A stretch of 64,000 nt of DNA from Lepus europaeus (lineage: Eukaryota > Chordata > Mammalia > Lagomorpha > Leporidae), in contig NC_084835.1 of NCBI RefSeq assembly GCF_033115175.1, forward strand, positions 26,679,858 to 26,743,857. Direction: 5' to 3'. Of this stretch, positions 33,501 to 58,808 are shown in pieces. A model generated the notes under the pieces. The model saw only the letters and a list, made by a program, of their open reading frames with translations. It had not been told where the DNA came from and ran no database searches. Position numbers and translations under genes: made by a program. How positions within the stretch are numbered: the first letter of the stretch is position 1; each line of letters starts with the position of its first letter.

Positions 33501-36500
33501 TACTCAAAGGCCACAGACGTCAGCTGCGGGTGGGCCACCTCCTGGTAGAAGTCCTGCGGGGGCACGAGGGAGGGGTCACCCGCCGCGCTGGCGCAGTCCC
33601 AGCCCGCGGCCCGCCGGCGGCGCGGAGGCACCTGCAGCTGCAGGGCCGCGTCCGAGTCCTCGTAGACGCGCCGGGCCAGGCCGCCGCTGTCCAGCGCCAG
33701 CTTCTCCAGGAAGGGGTAGTTGACGTTGAAGCCGAAACCCAGGCAGAAGAGGCTGTGGCGGCCGCCGATGGCTTCCCGCACGTTCCTCTGGATCACCGTG
33801 GGGTTGGTCTCCCCTGGAGCCGTAGGTACGGAAGAGGAGGAGAAAACGGAGTCGCTCACTGGCTACTGGTCAACGGTCCCCGTGCCCACTCCGGGTCCCA
33901 CGGCTACCGCTGCACGGGCGCCCTCACCCTGCGTGGGCTCCCCGTCGGTGAGCAGGATCAGGAGGGAGACGCTCCCCGTGGGCAGCTCCGCCTGCTCGTG
34001 GTCCAGCAGGCTCACGGCCAGCAGCAAGGCCTCGTTGATGTCGGTCCCTGCGGGGGCGCATGCTCTCAGCTGGCGTCCCAGGAGCCCCTCCCTGCAGGGC
34101 GGAGGAGGCACTCACCTCCCAGGGCCTGGATGCCGCCGGCGTAGCTCCTGGCCTTGCTCACGGTCTCCGGCGAGGCTTGCACCAGCGATGTCTTCCACGG
34201 GGTCGCTGACGAGCTGAAGAGGATGAGGTTGAACCGGTCTCTGGGGTTGAGGTCATCCAGGATCTTGATGAGGGCTTCTCGGGTCTGGTCAGGGGGTGAG
34301 GAGACAGGGCGGTCACTCGGAGGGAGTCCCTCGGGCTGGCACCTCTGGCCTCGGAACATGGTACTGGCTTCAGGGGACAGACGCTGTTCTGGGCTGCCCT
34401 TGACCTCCGGAAGTCCACTCCTTCCACCACCCCCAGGAGGAGGGAGGCGGGAGGCCTGACTGCCTGTGGGGCCTGGCTCCCGGGACCTACCTGTTGGATT
34501 TTTCTGCCTAGCATGGAGCCGCTCTGGTCGACGACGAAGATCACGTTCTTGGGCATAGTGGGCAGGCCCTCGGGGGCAAAGTGGTGCACGAAATAGCCGT
34601 TCTCGATCTGTGGTCAGAGAGAGAATGCAGCCAGGCGGTCAGCAGCCTGCCCGGCCCCCACCCAGCCCCCTCGCCCCAAATCCTTGAGTTCCGCACTCTC
34701 CTCGTTCCACTGGCTCTTCCTCCCCGCCGCACCTAAGCTCCCTAAACACCATCTCTTCGGACTCTGTCGATGAGGCATCTTGTACTAAAAGGCTCAGACT
34801 TAACAAACCTGACATCCACAGAAAGTGGGAGAAGACTTCACAAAGATGGGGCAAAGGTGAACACGACAAGGTCAGAAACGTGTGTGAATAAGGCTACTGC
34901 CTTTGAGCGTCAAGCTGAGCCGGGAGCCTCCTGGCAGCCGAGGTGAAGAGGGAAACCCCTCTGATCAGCTCTTCGCGGAGATGAGTCCTTTCTGCCCCAG
35001 CAGGGAACGGTCTCAGGGACAACACAACTGAACTGCCTGAGGCTCCCCCGCGCCGAGCCCTGGGGCCCACAGCTAAGGTGGGCTGCTCACGTTCCTCTCG
35101 CCACGGAGCGCCTGAACCCCGGGCTCCGGAGCAGGAACGGAATACCGCCCGGAGTCCACGCACCTGAATGGAGCCCGCAGACAGAGTGCGGTTCACGTCG
35201 TAGCGGATGATGAAGCTGCCATTCAGGGCCGTGTCCGGCTGCCCTGCAGCCTGCTGCTGCTGGGACAGCGTGGGTTTGAACCGGATGTGAGCCTGAGGGG
35301 ACGACAGGAACCGAGGCTGGGGCAGTGGTGAGGCTGTGCCAGCAGCATGCTGTGCCCCCTCTGTCCACCCGGAGGGCAGGACTCCGGGCTGCAGCCCTGG
35401 GTTGGTGTTCAGGGAACGCTCAGGCTGACCTGCTGCTAGCTGCTTCCAGACAGAGAGGGGGTGTGAGGGGAGCCCCCCCCCATGCAAGCAGAGGTGGGGC
35501 TCAGCCTGTGTGAGATCCAGCTGTCTCCTCCTCTCCCCATCACCAGGGGCCCGCTGTCAGTCAAGCCCTTCCCCTGAGGATCGCAGGACCCACGGGGGGG
35601 GGGGGGGCGTGCATTCGGGGGGTCTGCCCAATGCCAGCAAGGCTGGACACTGAGCTCCCCTGAGCCCCTCCGGCACACGCCCCGCCCACCAGCCAGCTCT
35701 CTGCAGATGTGGGTTCACGGGGCTGAGCCGAAGCCAGGATGCCCCCCATCTCACACAGCAAACCACTGGCCACGGCAGGCCCACCTTGGTCTCGTTCTGC
35801 GAGGTGGTGAGGGCGCGCTCCAGCTCCTGGGTCATGAAGGAGCTCTCTGTCTCCAGGAAGCTGATGCCCTGCGGCTCGAAGATGTGGACGTCCACCTGGG
35901 CAAGAGCGGGTCAGCAGGCTGGCTGGACGCCCACGGTGGGCCTCCCAGGGGTCGTCCAGTAGGCTCCCGGGGAAGAGGCGCGCAGCTACCTGCAAGTGCT
36001 GGACCAGCTGCTGGGGCTGCACTTTGAGCAGCAGCTCGTAGGCTCCCAGCCGCCGCTGGAGCAGCTCCTCATACACCAGCTGGAAGGTGACCTTGGAGGC
36101 GGCGGCCACGCTGACCGACACCTGGAACTGTTCCGTCGTCCTCCCGGTGGTCCTGCGGCGGCGGATCGAGCCATGGGCTGAAGGCAGGTGGCCTGTGACT
36201 CTGCTCCCCTGGAGTGGCCCCCCAGCCCCCCGGCTCACTTGACGAGGCTGGCGCTCTCCCCCTTGGCCCTGGCCGCGCTGTACTGCCTCTGGGCTGCAGC
36301 CTTCTCTCTCACCTTCCCCGGGTAGGCCACGCCGTCGATGGTCCTGTGGGCGGGAGGCTGCAAGTTAGCAAGGCCCCTCCTGCCCGTCCTGGGGGTTGTG
36401 TCTGGAACTTGTGTGCCTCTTGAACAGTGCCCCCTGCCTTTGCCTGAACCCACTGCATCTATTATGCACCTACTGCATACAAGACCCTGGGTGTCTGCCT

Positions 36501-38857
36501 GGCCTGAGGAATGCAGCGTTGGCAAACACGCATTTTGTGAGTGCGAAAACGCAAGGGAGGCTGCAGAGGCGGTGGGCTGGGTACTGCCCTCTTTTCTCCC
36601 TCCCAGTCTGCCCCCACATTGCAGCTCATCCCGTCCACCCAGGGCTGCTTTCTGAGCTGCAGCTGTGCCCAGCCCTGCGGGACAGGGGCTGGGGAGGAGG
36701 GCCCCTGGGTCCCTTGCCCCGTGCAGCTGTCTCCCTCGCCCCTACTCAGGGCAGGCAATCCGGCATCTCTAGGAGCAGCTTCAGACAGCTGGGGGCTGAT
36801 GGCTGCCTGGGGTGTGGACGTGCTCTTGGTGTGTCCACTGGGGCTAAAAAAGACCTCCACCCCATGCCAGGCTGTTTCCCTGGGAGGAAAGCAACTGCTC
36901 CAGAACCTCCCTGAGGGCGGGGGTGGAGGGGCGTGTCAGGTACACCTGCGGCTGTGCCATCGGGGCAGGCGGGCAGCAGCCAGGGCGTCAGGGTATGGGG
37001 TCCACCTGCCCAACCTTCCTGGTTCTAACTGAGCCGGGATGGGGAAGGGCAGCGTGGCTCCTCCTCCCCGTGGACAGGACTCAGTCTCTCCCGACGCCCC
37101 GCTGGGCCTGCCTGGCCCAGAACCCTGCCCCGTGCTTCTCTGTCTCACACAGCAAAAACATCTGGGGCCAGGGAAGGGCGGGGCCGGTCCCAGGTCCTCT
37201 TGGTGTCTATGATGGACCCTGGCCACCTGCCGGCCTTGGCACTCGTGTTGGACGCTGCCACAGCCATGAGGCCCATGCTGCAGGCTAGGGGGCACAGGCC
37301 CAGGCTCCGGGGTTAGGAAAGTGGGGACTGCTGGAGTCGGGGGTGGATGGAGAGTGAGGGGGGAGCCAGCCACAGGGCCCTGGCACCACTACCGTTTCCC
37401 AGCAGCTCCAGGGTACCTTGGGGACCTCAGCCACTGCCCTCCCTATCCTGGGAGCAACTTCTCCTGGATACCAGCGATGGGGTGGGGCGGGGCGGGGCGG
37501 GGCGGGGGGGGGGTGCATCCTGTCATGCAAACACTGCCAGACTGAGCCAGGACAGGTGGCTGAGGACAGCAGTGAGGTTTGTCCTGGGCTCACAGGATCC
37601 ACAGGAATCGTGGGGGCTCCCAAGGTGGCCGGAGCAGGCATGCTGGCTGCAGTACCCCAGTTTGGGGCGTGACAAGGCAGACACGCCCCTCGCCCCAAGG
37701 TAACTGTTGGGGGAGAGCCCAGGACCAAGGATGTTGCTGGTATTGAGAGCTGGAGCCTGCTTGGGGCGACCCCCTCCCACCGGGCTCTGATCTCATGATG
37801 CCCCCAAGTTTGTGCTCCACATGGGGGCCATGGTTCTCTGCCACCTGGGCAGCACCTGGGGGTGATGGTGGGACAATGCGACGGTCAGAGAGAATGGGCA
37901 AGGGCCACGGGCCATTCCCGCTCGCCGTGGGGCCTACGAGCAGAGGTGCGTCCCGGCAGCCGAGCCCTCCGGCAGAGGGCCAGGCGGGCGGGCACGGGCC
38001 AGGGGAGACACCTACATGGAGAAGTTGGTGAGGAAGGCTTTCCTGGGCAGCTCCAGCTGGAAGGTGGCCTCCTGCAACGTCTCGGCCCTGTTGACCACGC
38101 GGCTGGTGACCACGGTGCGGGCAAATCGCGACGAGACCTCCGAGTGCATGGTGAGGCTGTAGATGTCGATGCCATTCTGACCAGGGCAACAGAAGGGGGT
38201 CGGAGCGAGTCAGCACCGCCCAGCTTGGACGCGACTGCCCAGCCCTGGCCGGCCGAGTCGCTGACCAGGCAGGCCTGAGGCTGAAGTCAGTGGAGATTTC
38301 ACATGTGGGCATTAGCGCGCAGTCAGAGGCAGCTGCCGTGGGCCGGGCTGCTGTGCCAGGCTCTGCACTCGGCACCTGGCAGGTCTCAGGGGTTCCACGT
38401 TCACAGCAAGGCCCTGAGTGGGGCCCTCCACGTCCTTGCTTCACAGATGAAGAGACCAACACAGCACAAACAATGGCTCTGTGGTCATGCGCTTGGGAGC
38501 CACCAGGCCGGGTGCAGAGAGGTGTCTTAGCCACCCTGCCCTCTGCCGGGCTCAAGGGGCAATTGCCAAGCCACGTTTCTGCAGCTGTAAAATGGGAGGA
38601 TCCGTGGAAGGCCTGGAGGCAGTGCCTGGTGGGTGGCAGCGCCGTTCCTCCTCACACACTCTCCCGCCTGCACCTGAACTTAACACGCCGGTGCGTGGCC
38701 CACCCCCCACCCAGCTCACCGGCTCACACGCAGACAAGCACACCGACCCCTGGGGAGTAGCTGCTACCTTTTGGGCGACAGTGGGCGCAAGGCCAGCATG
38801 CAGCGAGAGCAGGCCCAGCACGAGGACACGGGTGCACGCAAGCGCTGGGGTTTCCAT
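24533..38857 (-). CDS. ITIH4: Inter-alpha-trypsin inhibitor heavy chain family member 4 (22 coding exons)
   Basis: Plasma acute-phase glycoprotein, a kallikrein substrate in human. Exons in transcript order: 38768-38857, 38016-38176, 36239-36343, 35990-36152, 35785-35895, 35164-35292, 34491-34607, 34116-34284, 33928-34047, 33632-33813, 33368-33553, 32282-32421, 31954-32108, 31719-31745, 30915-30944, 29746-29952, 29559-29585, 29360-29476, 28520-28694, 25216-25370, 25020-25110, 24533-24602. Sum 2727 nt, 908 aa (human 930). Signal peptide about 1-28; VIT domain; sequons N81-F-S, N207-E-T, N515-I-T; vWA MIDAS D280-Q-S-G-S284; [12 protein letters not shown]; then a proline-rich segment (about 629-710) with four 13-residue repeats; C-terminal part ends CWSVEL. 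There is no DPHF site, as expected for this paralogue. The 30-nt exon at 30915 may start further upstream; the rest is firm. Confidence 0.93.
24617..24640. repeat. (AGAC)n microsatellite next to the last ITIH4 acceptor
   Basis: On the transcript strand it is a CTGT repeat ending about 15 bases before the acceptor CACCCATCCCAG at 24603. It falls where the polypyrimidine tract and branch site are expected. Confidence 0.85.
25721..26060 (-). mobile_element. Full-length CSINE in ITIH4 intron 19
   Basis: Minus-strand copy flanked by a perfect 15-bp target-site duplication, GGATCATGTGTTTTA, at 25706-25720 and 26061-26075. The clean duplication and full body suggest a fairly young insertion. Confidence 0.93.
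26253..26935 (+). mobile_element. Old CSINE interrupted by a younger one
   Basis: Diverged C-repeat sequence before 26300 (CGGTGTGGTGCAGGCACGTG) resumes after 26631 (GCAGTTCTAGCGACTCCAC ... GTGAATCAGCAGATCAAAG). The younger element at 26301-26630 splits it. Confidence 0.7.
26301..26630 (+). mobile_element. Full-length CSINE nested in an older CSINE
   Basis: Starts CAGCCGGCGCCATGGCTTAA and ends in an A run; flanked by AGTTTAGAGTTC at about 26288-26299 and 26631-26642. Confidence 0.9.
26943..27268 (+). mobile_element. Full-length CSINE in ITIH4 intron 19
   Basis: Starts GGGGCCGGTGCCATGGCTCA. Flanked by AAAAAGTTGAAAA on both sides, a target-site duplication in the A-rich tail of the preceding older CSINE. 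Confidence 0.9.
27305..27855. mobile_element. Possible palindromic DNA-transposon relic (Tc1/mariner-like), split by a CSINE
   Basis: GTACCTCAAAAAGTTCCTGG at the left and TTTTCCAGGAGCTTTCCCAA at the right are imperfect inverted ends, and AAGTTTATTTTGTGCAAAA lies just inside. The pattern resembles short non-autonomous mariner-type elements of mammals. A CSINE at 27380-27706 sits in the middle. No transposase frame is visible. Family assignment is by memory only. Confidence 0.45.
27380..27706 (+). mobile_element. CSINE in ITIH4 intron 19
   Basis: Starts GGGGCTGGCACTGTGGCACA and ends with a CT run and A-rich tail. Target-site duplication AAAAAATACATTG on both sides (left copy ends at 27380, right copy 27707-27719). 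Confidence 0.93.
29777..29932 (-). repeat. Coding minisatellite, 4 x 39 bp, in the ITIH4 proline-rich exon
   Basis: Four head-to-tail units of exactly 39 bp: 29777-29815, 29816-29854, 29855-29893, 29894-29932. In the ITIH4 frame they read [52 protein letters not shown]. The unit is a multiple of three, so copy-number change keeps frame. They fill 156 of the exon's 207 nt. The last unit has Asn in place of Ser, creating an N-Q-T sequon. The human protein (recalled) has only a short TTMTTQTPAPIQ-like stretch around here. Confidence 0.93.
30550..30808 (+). mobile_element. CSINE, 5'-truncated or diverged
   Basis: Body TGCAGCTCCCTGCTAAGGC, GAGATGGCCCAAGGGCTTGG and the ending CTCTGCCTTTCAAATAAATC are C-repeat. 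The head is degraded. It lies just downstream of the small ITIH4 exon 15. Confidence 0.8.
37479..37513 (+). other. GGGGC repeat / G-quadruplex-prone tract in ITIH4 intron 2
   Basis: Consecutive GGGGCGGGGCGGGGCGGGGCG units and a poly-G run on the plus strand. It meets the four-run rule for a G-quadruplex and also spells GC boxes. It is template-strand G for ITIH4. Confidence 0.75.
38290..38620. mobile_element. MIR remnant in ITIH4 intron 1
   Basis: CTTGCTTCACAGATGAAGAGACC and CAGCTGTAAAATGGGAGGATC match conserved MIR stretches. Old and partial; exact limits unclear. Confidence 0.5.
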
Positions 38858-38929
38858 CGCGACTCCAGTGCCTGCTGGGCCGCTCCTGAACTCAAGAGCA
38901 AGTGGGGAGTGAATCAGTAACTTGCTCAT

Positions 38930-42483
<3,554 letters not shown>

Positions 42484-42576
42484 GGTGGGTGCTGGGCGAG
42501 TGCAGCTCTCGGAAGGCACCTCTCTGACGGGCAGGAGCTGGGGACGTGATCTGCGCGGAGCCCGGCCCCCTGCAGC

Positions 42577-42583
42577 TTATATA
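42577..42583 (-). promoter_or_regulatory. MUSTN1 TATA box
   Basis: TATATAA on the minus strand (in GGCTATATAAGCTGC), 94 bases upstream of the ATG, placing transcription start near 42550. TGATTCA at 42635-42641 is an AP-1-like variant and TGACTCA at 43507-43513 a perfect AP-1 core about 1 kb upstream. AP-1 control of the mouse Mustn1 promoter has been reported; use of these copies is inference. Confidence 0.75.
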
Positions 42584-42659
42584 GCCTGCGTGCCTGTCCC
42601 AGAAGTCACTGCCCTCCTCCGGCAGGCACCCCGATGATTCAGGTCCACACGGCCACTGG

Positions 42660-44400
42660 CTTCAGCATTTATTCTTGGAGATGATGGGGGCTAGCTGGGC
42701 GCTGCTGCTCACTGGGGGCGGCGGCACTGCGGAGCGCGGACAGCTGGGGCGGCCCTGCCCTCGGGAACAGCTGGGAGCAGGCGCCGGGGGACTTGTGTGT
42801 GTATGTGTTTATGAACGTGGAGTCCTGGAATGTGCGACGGTCTGGGCTGTCCATCTGTGATGGCCCGGCCCAGCGAGCGCGCCGGCCCCCAGGCAGGGAA
42901 GGCCCCGAGCCGAGCTTAGCGCTCGTGCTTGTTTCCTTTACTCTTCCAGCGCTGGATTCCAGCGGGGAGAGGCCTCCCCTTCCTGCACGGCAGCAGCGGC
43001 GCCCCCGGCAGACCCACGGGCAGGGAGGCTGAGGCCGGGGCCCTGCAGCGCTGCCCCACTGTGCTCTGCTCACGTTGTCTGCTCAGTTCCACTCCGCCGC
43101 AAGTTTTGCAGAGGCACGAAGGCAGGGCCGAGGCCTGGGGAGGATCGTACCCTCGGAGGCAGGGCGCTGGCCAGAGAACAGAGGACGGTCAGAGGCTGGG
43201 TGAGCGCCGGGCTTGGCGTGGAGCTGCCCATGGACGGGCCCTGGGCTCCCCTGAAGGGCCACTTAGCTCTCTTCTGCCAGAGGCCCCACTCTTGCAAGAG
43301 GGGGGTCCCCGGGGCCACATGGCAGGACCCAAGGCCTGGGCAGGGCGTGGCAGCAGAGGTGGGCCGCCCAGGGCCCTGCCCCCACTCCAGCAGACGCTCC
43401 AAACTCCTTTGCCCATGTGTGACGGGCAGCATTTTTATCCTTGAAGGCAGACAGAAGGCCATCAGGCCCCGACACGTGGTTACCCCGACGGCCACTCGCT
43501 GCTGTCTGACTCACACCCCACCCCTAACCCCACTCTGGTCCTGGTCCTTGGCAGGCCAATGCGACGACAGCCAGGCTCGGGCTGAGACAAGTGCTGACCG
43601 CAGGAGCATCCGGGACTCCGGACAGAGGCCAAGAGGCAGCTGAGGCCAGGCCAGGCCTCCCAAGGGCCCTTCTGCCAGCTCCAGGGTGCTATTCCGGATG
43701 GTACCCGGTGCTGCTGGCTTGGCCTGGGGAGGCTCCTGCCTCCCAGCCCCACGGTCTCAAGGACAAGGCCGTGCAAGTTCACTCCTCACACACCGTTTCC
43801 CCGACACATCTCGCTCCTTAGGAGCCCACCAGCTTGGACCCTCATCAGCACAGAAGTGGAAAGGCAACAGTGTGCTTGGTTTTAGCCCTTGGTAGATTTT
43901 TAAAAATCATCTGAAAGGTAGAGTGATAGAGATGGAGGGAGGAAAGGAAAGAGGGAGGGAAGGGAGGAGCGAGAGAGAGAGCCTTCTGCTTCATTTCCCA
44001 AAGGCCGGCAATGGTCATCTAGAGGCCAGGCCAAAGCCAGGAGCAGGAGCCAGGAGCCCCATCCAGGTCTCTCGTGTGGGGGGCAGGACCTGAAGCACCT
44101 AGGCCACCGTCTGCTGCTTTCCCAGGTGAATAAGTGGGCAGCAAGGACCTGGACGGGCACTCTCGTGTGATGCCGGGGTCACAGGTGACCGATGCGCTGC
44201 GCCACCAAACGCCAGGCGCCCTTGGTAGATCCTGGCTCCCGCCGCTGCTGTGAGGCTGGGCAAGGTTCATTCTCTGCTTCCTGGGGAGAACCTCACAGCT
44301 CATAGGGGACATTTTTTTTTTATCTCACTGAGCTGTTTTGACTCCAGAGAACATACAACTGACAGCCACAAACGTGATAGTTTTTTTTAAAAACTGTAAT
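42660..44400. other. MUSTN1-STIMATE intergenic region
   Basis: About 1.8 kb from the MUSTN1 promoter to the STIMATE poly(A) signal. It holds one CSINE (43898-44218). No exon recognised. A STIMATE-MUSTN1 read-through transcript would cross it. Confidence 0.6.
43898..44218 (-). mobile_element. CSINE between MUSTN1 and STIMATE
   Basis: Minus-strand copy with a perfect 12-bp target-site duplication, CCCTTGGTAGAT, at 43886-43897 and 44219-44230. It contains a purine-rich GGAGGGAGGAAAGG stretch (the reversed CT run). Confidence 0.92.
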
Positions 44401-44412
44401 AAGACGTCAAAC

Positions 44413-44418
44413 TTTATT
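44413..44418 (-). other. Likely STIMATE polyadenylation signal (AATAAA on minus strand)
   Basis: Forward TTTATT. It is the first AATAAA I find downstream of the STIMATE stop at 47113, which implies a 3' UTR of about 2.7 kb. Earlier use of a variant signal cannot be excluded. Confidence 0.6.
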
Positions 44419-45366
44419 GTAAACCATTTTACAATGTAAGTACGTCAGTTTCCCTTTTGTCTCAAGGACGTGCTCTGTGAATCTCACACCCACCCCTGCC
44501 GGGAAGACGGCCCACAGTGCCACGGCTCTGCTCATACAGGTCTGACTTCCAACACACTTCGTGAGAAGAAAAATCAGATTTCCAACCAACGAACCGACCA
44601 ACCCAGGAGCTCCCGGTGCTCACGGCAGGCCAGGGAAGTCCCTCGCTGACAGCCAAGCCCTTCACGGGGGAAAACAGCTCAGTGCTCTTGGCTGCAAGTG
44701 TGGGAAACTTCTAGAAGCCAGCCCCGTGCTCCAGAGGTGACGGGCACGAAGCTCCCAGAGCGGCGTGGCCTGGCCCAGCTGCAAAAAGGCCAGTGGACTG
44801 CAGCGTGCAGGGCTGCTGCCTGTGGGCCCTCACGGCCGAAGGGGAGCTACAGCTCACACCCGAGCCTTCCCGTACTTTCCCTGAACAAAGAGGCGTGGCA
44901 GTGACATAACCCGTGACTGCGCTGCCAGGGAGGGCGCAGGTTCAAGCAGGTTCCAGGGCTACCCGAGTGGCCACAGCCCTCACCTTGCACGCCTTCAGGA
45001 AGCTGTGCGCCACGGCCAGCAGACAACCGTCTCTTGCACTCACATGTGACAGCTCGGCCTCAACGGCTTATTTCCACGGTGACAACAAAGTCGTTCGTGA
45101 CTCTACCTTGCAAGTTCCCATCGTGGGGGGCTCGCCTAGCGTCCCGATTTCAACAAATCAGACCGACAGAGCACAACGTCCAGGTGGCGTCCCAGCGTCT
45201 CTGAAGCTCGGTGCTGCCGGCCACCCTGTAAGGCACCTTGGGGCAGGCGGGGAGGAACTCATCCGGGGCTAGAGAGGAAGCGCTGACCACAGACTGACCT
45301 GCCCTTGGGGTCGCGCTCACAGAACAGCTGCGGGAGGTACAACTGGGCTGGGGGCGGGGCACAGAC

Positions 45367-45399
45367 TGTGTGTGTGTGCACACGTGTGCGTGCGCGCAC
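45367..45399. repeat. Alternating TG/CG/CA tract (Z-DNA-prone)
   Basis: TGTGTGTGTG then CACACGTGTGCGTGCGCGCA: strictly alternating purine and pyrimidine over about 33 bases with CG steps, the classic Z-DNA pattern. Confidence 0.75.
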
Positions 45400-47112
45400 C
45401 CCCGCAGAGGAGCAGGGTAAGGCCTCGCCACCCAGGCTCTGTCAGACCCCCACGTGCTGCTTAGCCACACACAGCCACGGCACAGGCCAAAGCCCTCAGT
45501 GAAAATCAGAAGGGGAAACCCACCACTCACTCGCTACCTCTCCCTGCCACCACTGCCTGGAGAGCCCACCTGAGACCGACGGAGCACAGCTTCCGCCACC
45601 TGCTCTCCGCCCTTGCCCCAGCTGGGAACCCCAGGAGCGCGAGACGCCAGCGAAAAACCAAGTCCTGACCGTGAGCTCCAGGAAGGTGCAGGACACAGGT
45701 TGCTCCAACCAGCCTGAAACAGGAGGGGGAGCAAGGACTGCGCCAGTGATGCCGCGGCGGGCGGGCTGACCCTCTCACAGGGAGCGGCAGCCAGGTCTCC
45801 CCAGGTGCGACTTAGTAGACAGTCTGGCCCCACGCCCAGCCCCACTAGAGACCGCGTGGGAAAAGACCCAGGCCTCCCCTCCTCTCTGGCCACGAGGCCT
45901 GCACGAGCAGTCACCTCCTCCCACACAGTGACCCTTCCTGCTCCTCTCAGGGGCACCTGCAGCTCCACCGGGCCCCTGCCACAGCAGGGAGAGCCACAGG
46001 CTCAGCCCTTTCTGCTGCCACTCAGCAGGTGGTGGATGTGGCCGGTGGTCACGCTGAGGAGGGGACACAGCGGAGGGGCACCTCGTGCTGCCTGTGGGCC
46101 AGCCACTCTCCCCTCAACCCAGCCTGGCTGCGGCTACCTCCCGGCTCAGGGCCGTGTCAAACAGGGCCCCCCGGGTAGACAGACATCCGAGAGCAAGCGG
46201 CACAACAGAGGCTCCTGGAGCCGGGCCAGAGCTGGCTCTGCAGACTGCGCAGGGCGGGCTGGGAGCAAGCAGCAGGGGCCCGGGCGTCGTGCGTCCTCTG
46301 GACACAAAGAGCTGCTGGGCTCCTTTCTTGGTCAAGTTCAACCAGGACCTCTACCCCTGCCAGCAGAAGCGCCAAGGAACTCGGGGGCCCTGGCAGAACC
46401 CATCCTGTCCACAGCCACGGGGCCTGCGCCGCCCCCACCCCCAGCTTGTCCTCGCACCGCTCACACCCCATGGAAAGCAAACAAGCCCATTTTGGGGGGG
46501 ATTAAAAAGAGTATTTAAATACAACAGTATGAAAATATAACTTAAAAATATAAAAGTCAAACAGCACACGGAAGACTTAGAAATCTGTGTTTTGCCTGTT
46601 AGTCCCATAGGTACTTTGTACGAAATAGACGCGTCCTCGGAAAAACAGTGCCACTGTCACAGCTCATCAAACCGGCTTCAGGAGTCGAGTACCAAAGCTG
46701 CCCGGCGCAGGGAGGCTTCCCGGCTCCGGCTTGGTCTGGGTGGGCTCTGCGCCCCGAGCGCGCTGTGCTCACAGTGCCGTGGCCGGGTGCCAGGGCTCTC
46801 TGCCGCCGGCCACGGGTCGCGCAGGGCAGCGGCTCCGGGTCCCTCGCCATGCTGCTCGGGACTACAACACACAAACAGAACTCCTCGCTTGCATATTTGG
46901 TCAGTGTTTGTAGTGCAACTCAGTGGGGGACCTCCAGCTGCCCAGGGCCCTCGAGGCGCTGGTCCCTCTTCCCTTGTGGTAAGTCACAGTAGCCTGGGGC
47001 AGGCGGAGAGCAGGCAGAGACAGCAAGAGGGGCAGAGGTAGAAGGAGGGTGGAGAGCAGGGGGAGGGGAGACGCCGCGGAGCCCTGACCTGTCGCCCCAG
47101 CCCGGGAATGTG

Positions 47113-58808
<11,696 letters not shown>

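Larger units (their letters stand above)
44395..47112 (-). other. STIMATE 3' UTR (predicted)
   Basis: Stretch between the STIMATE stop and the first AATAAA. No other gene is visible in it. It includes an alternating purine-pyrimidine tract at 45367-45399 and an AU-rich patch at about 46500-46570 of the kind found in regulated 3' UTRs. Confidence 0.5.

Noticed and set aside
32858-33859. 333-codon minus-strand open frame
   Set aside because: It reads straight through ITIH4 exons 10 and 11 and the intervening introns; only the spliced exon parts are real coding sequence.
37590-38555. 321-codon minus-strand open frame overlapping ITIH4 exon 2
   Set aside because: Only 38016-38176 has homology and splice sites, and the open frame reads that stretch in a different frame or runs into intron; not a separate gene.
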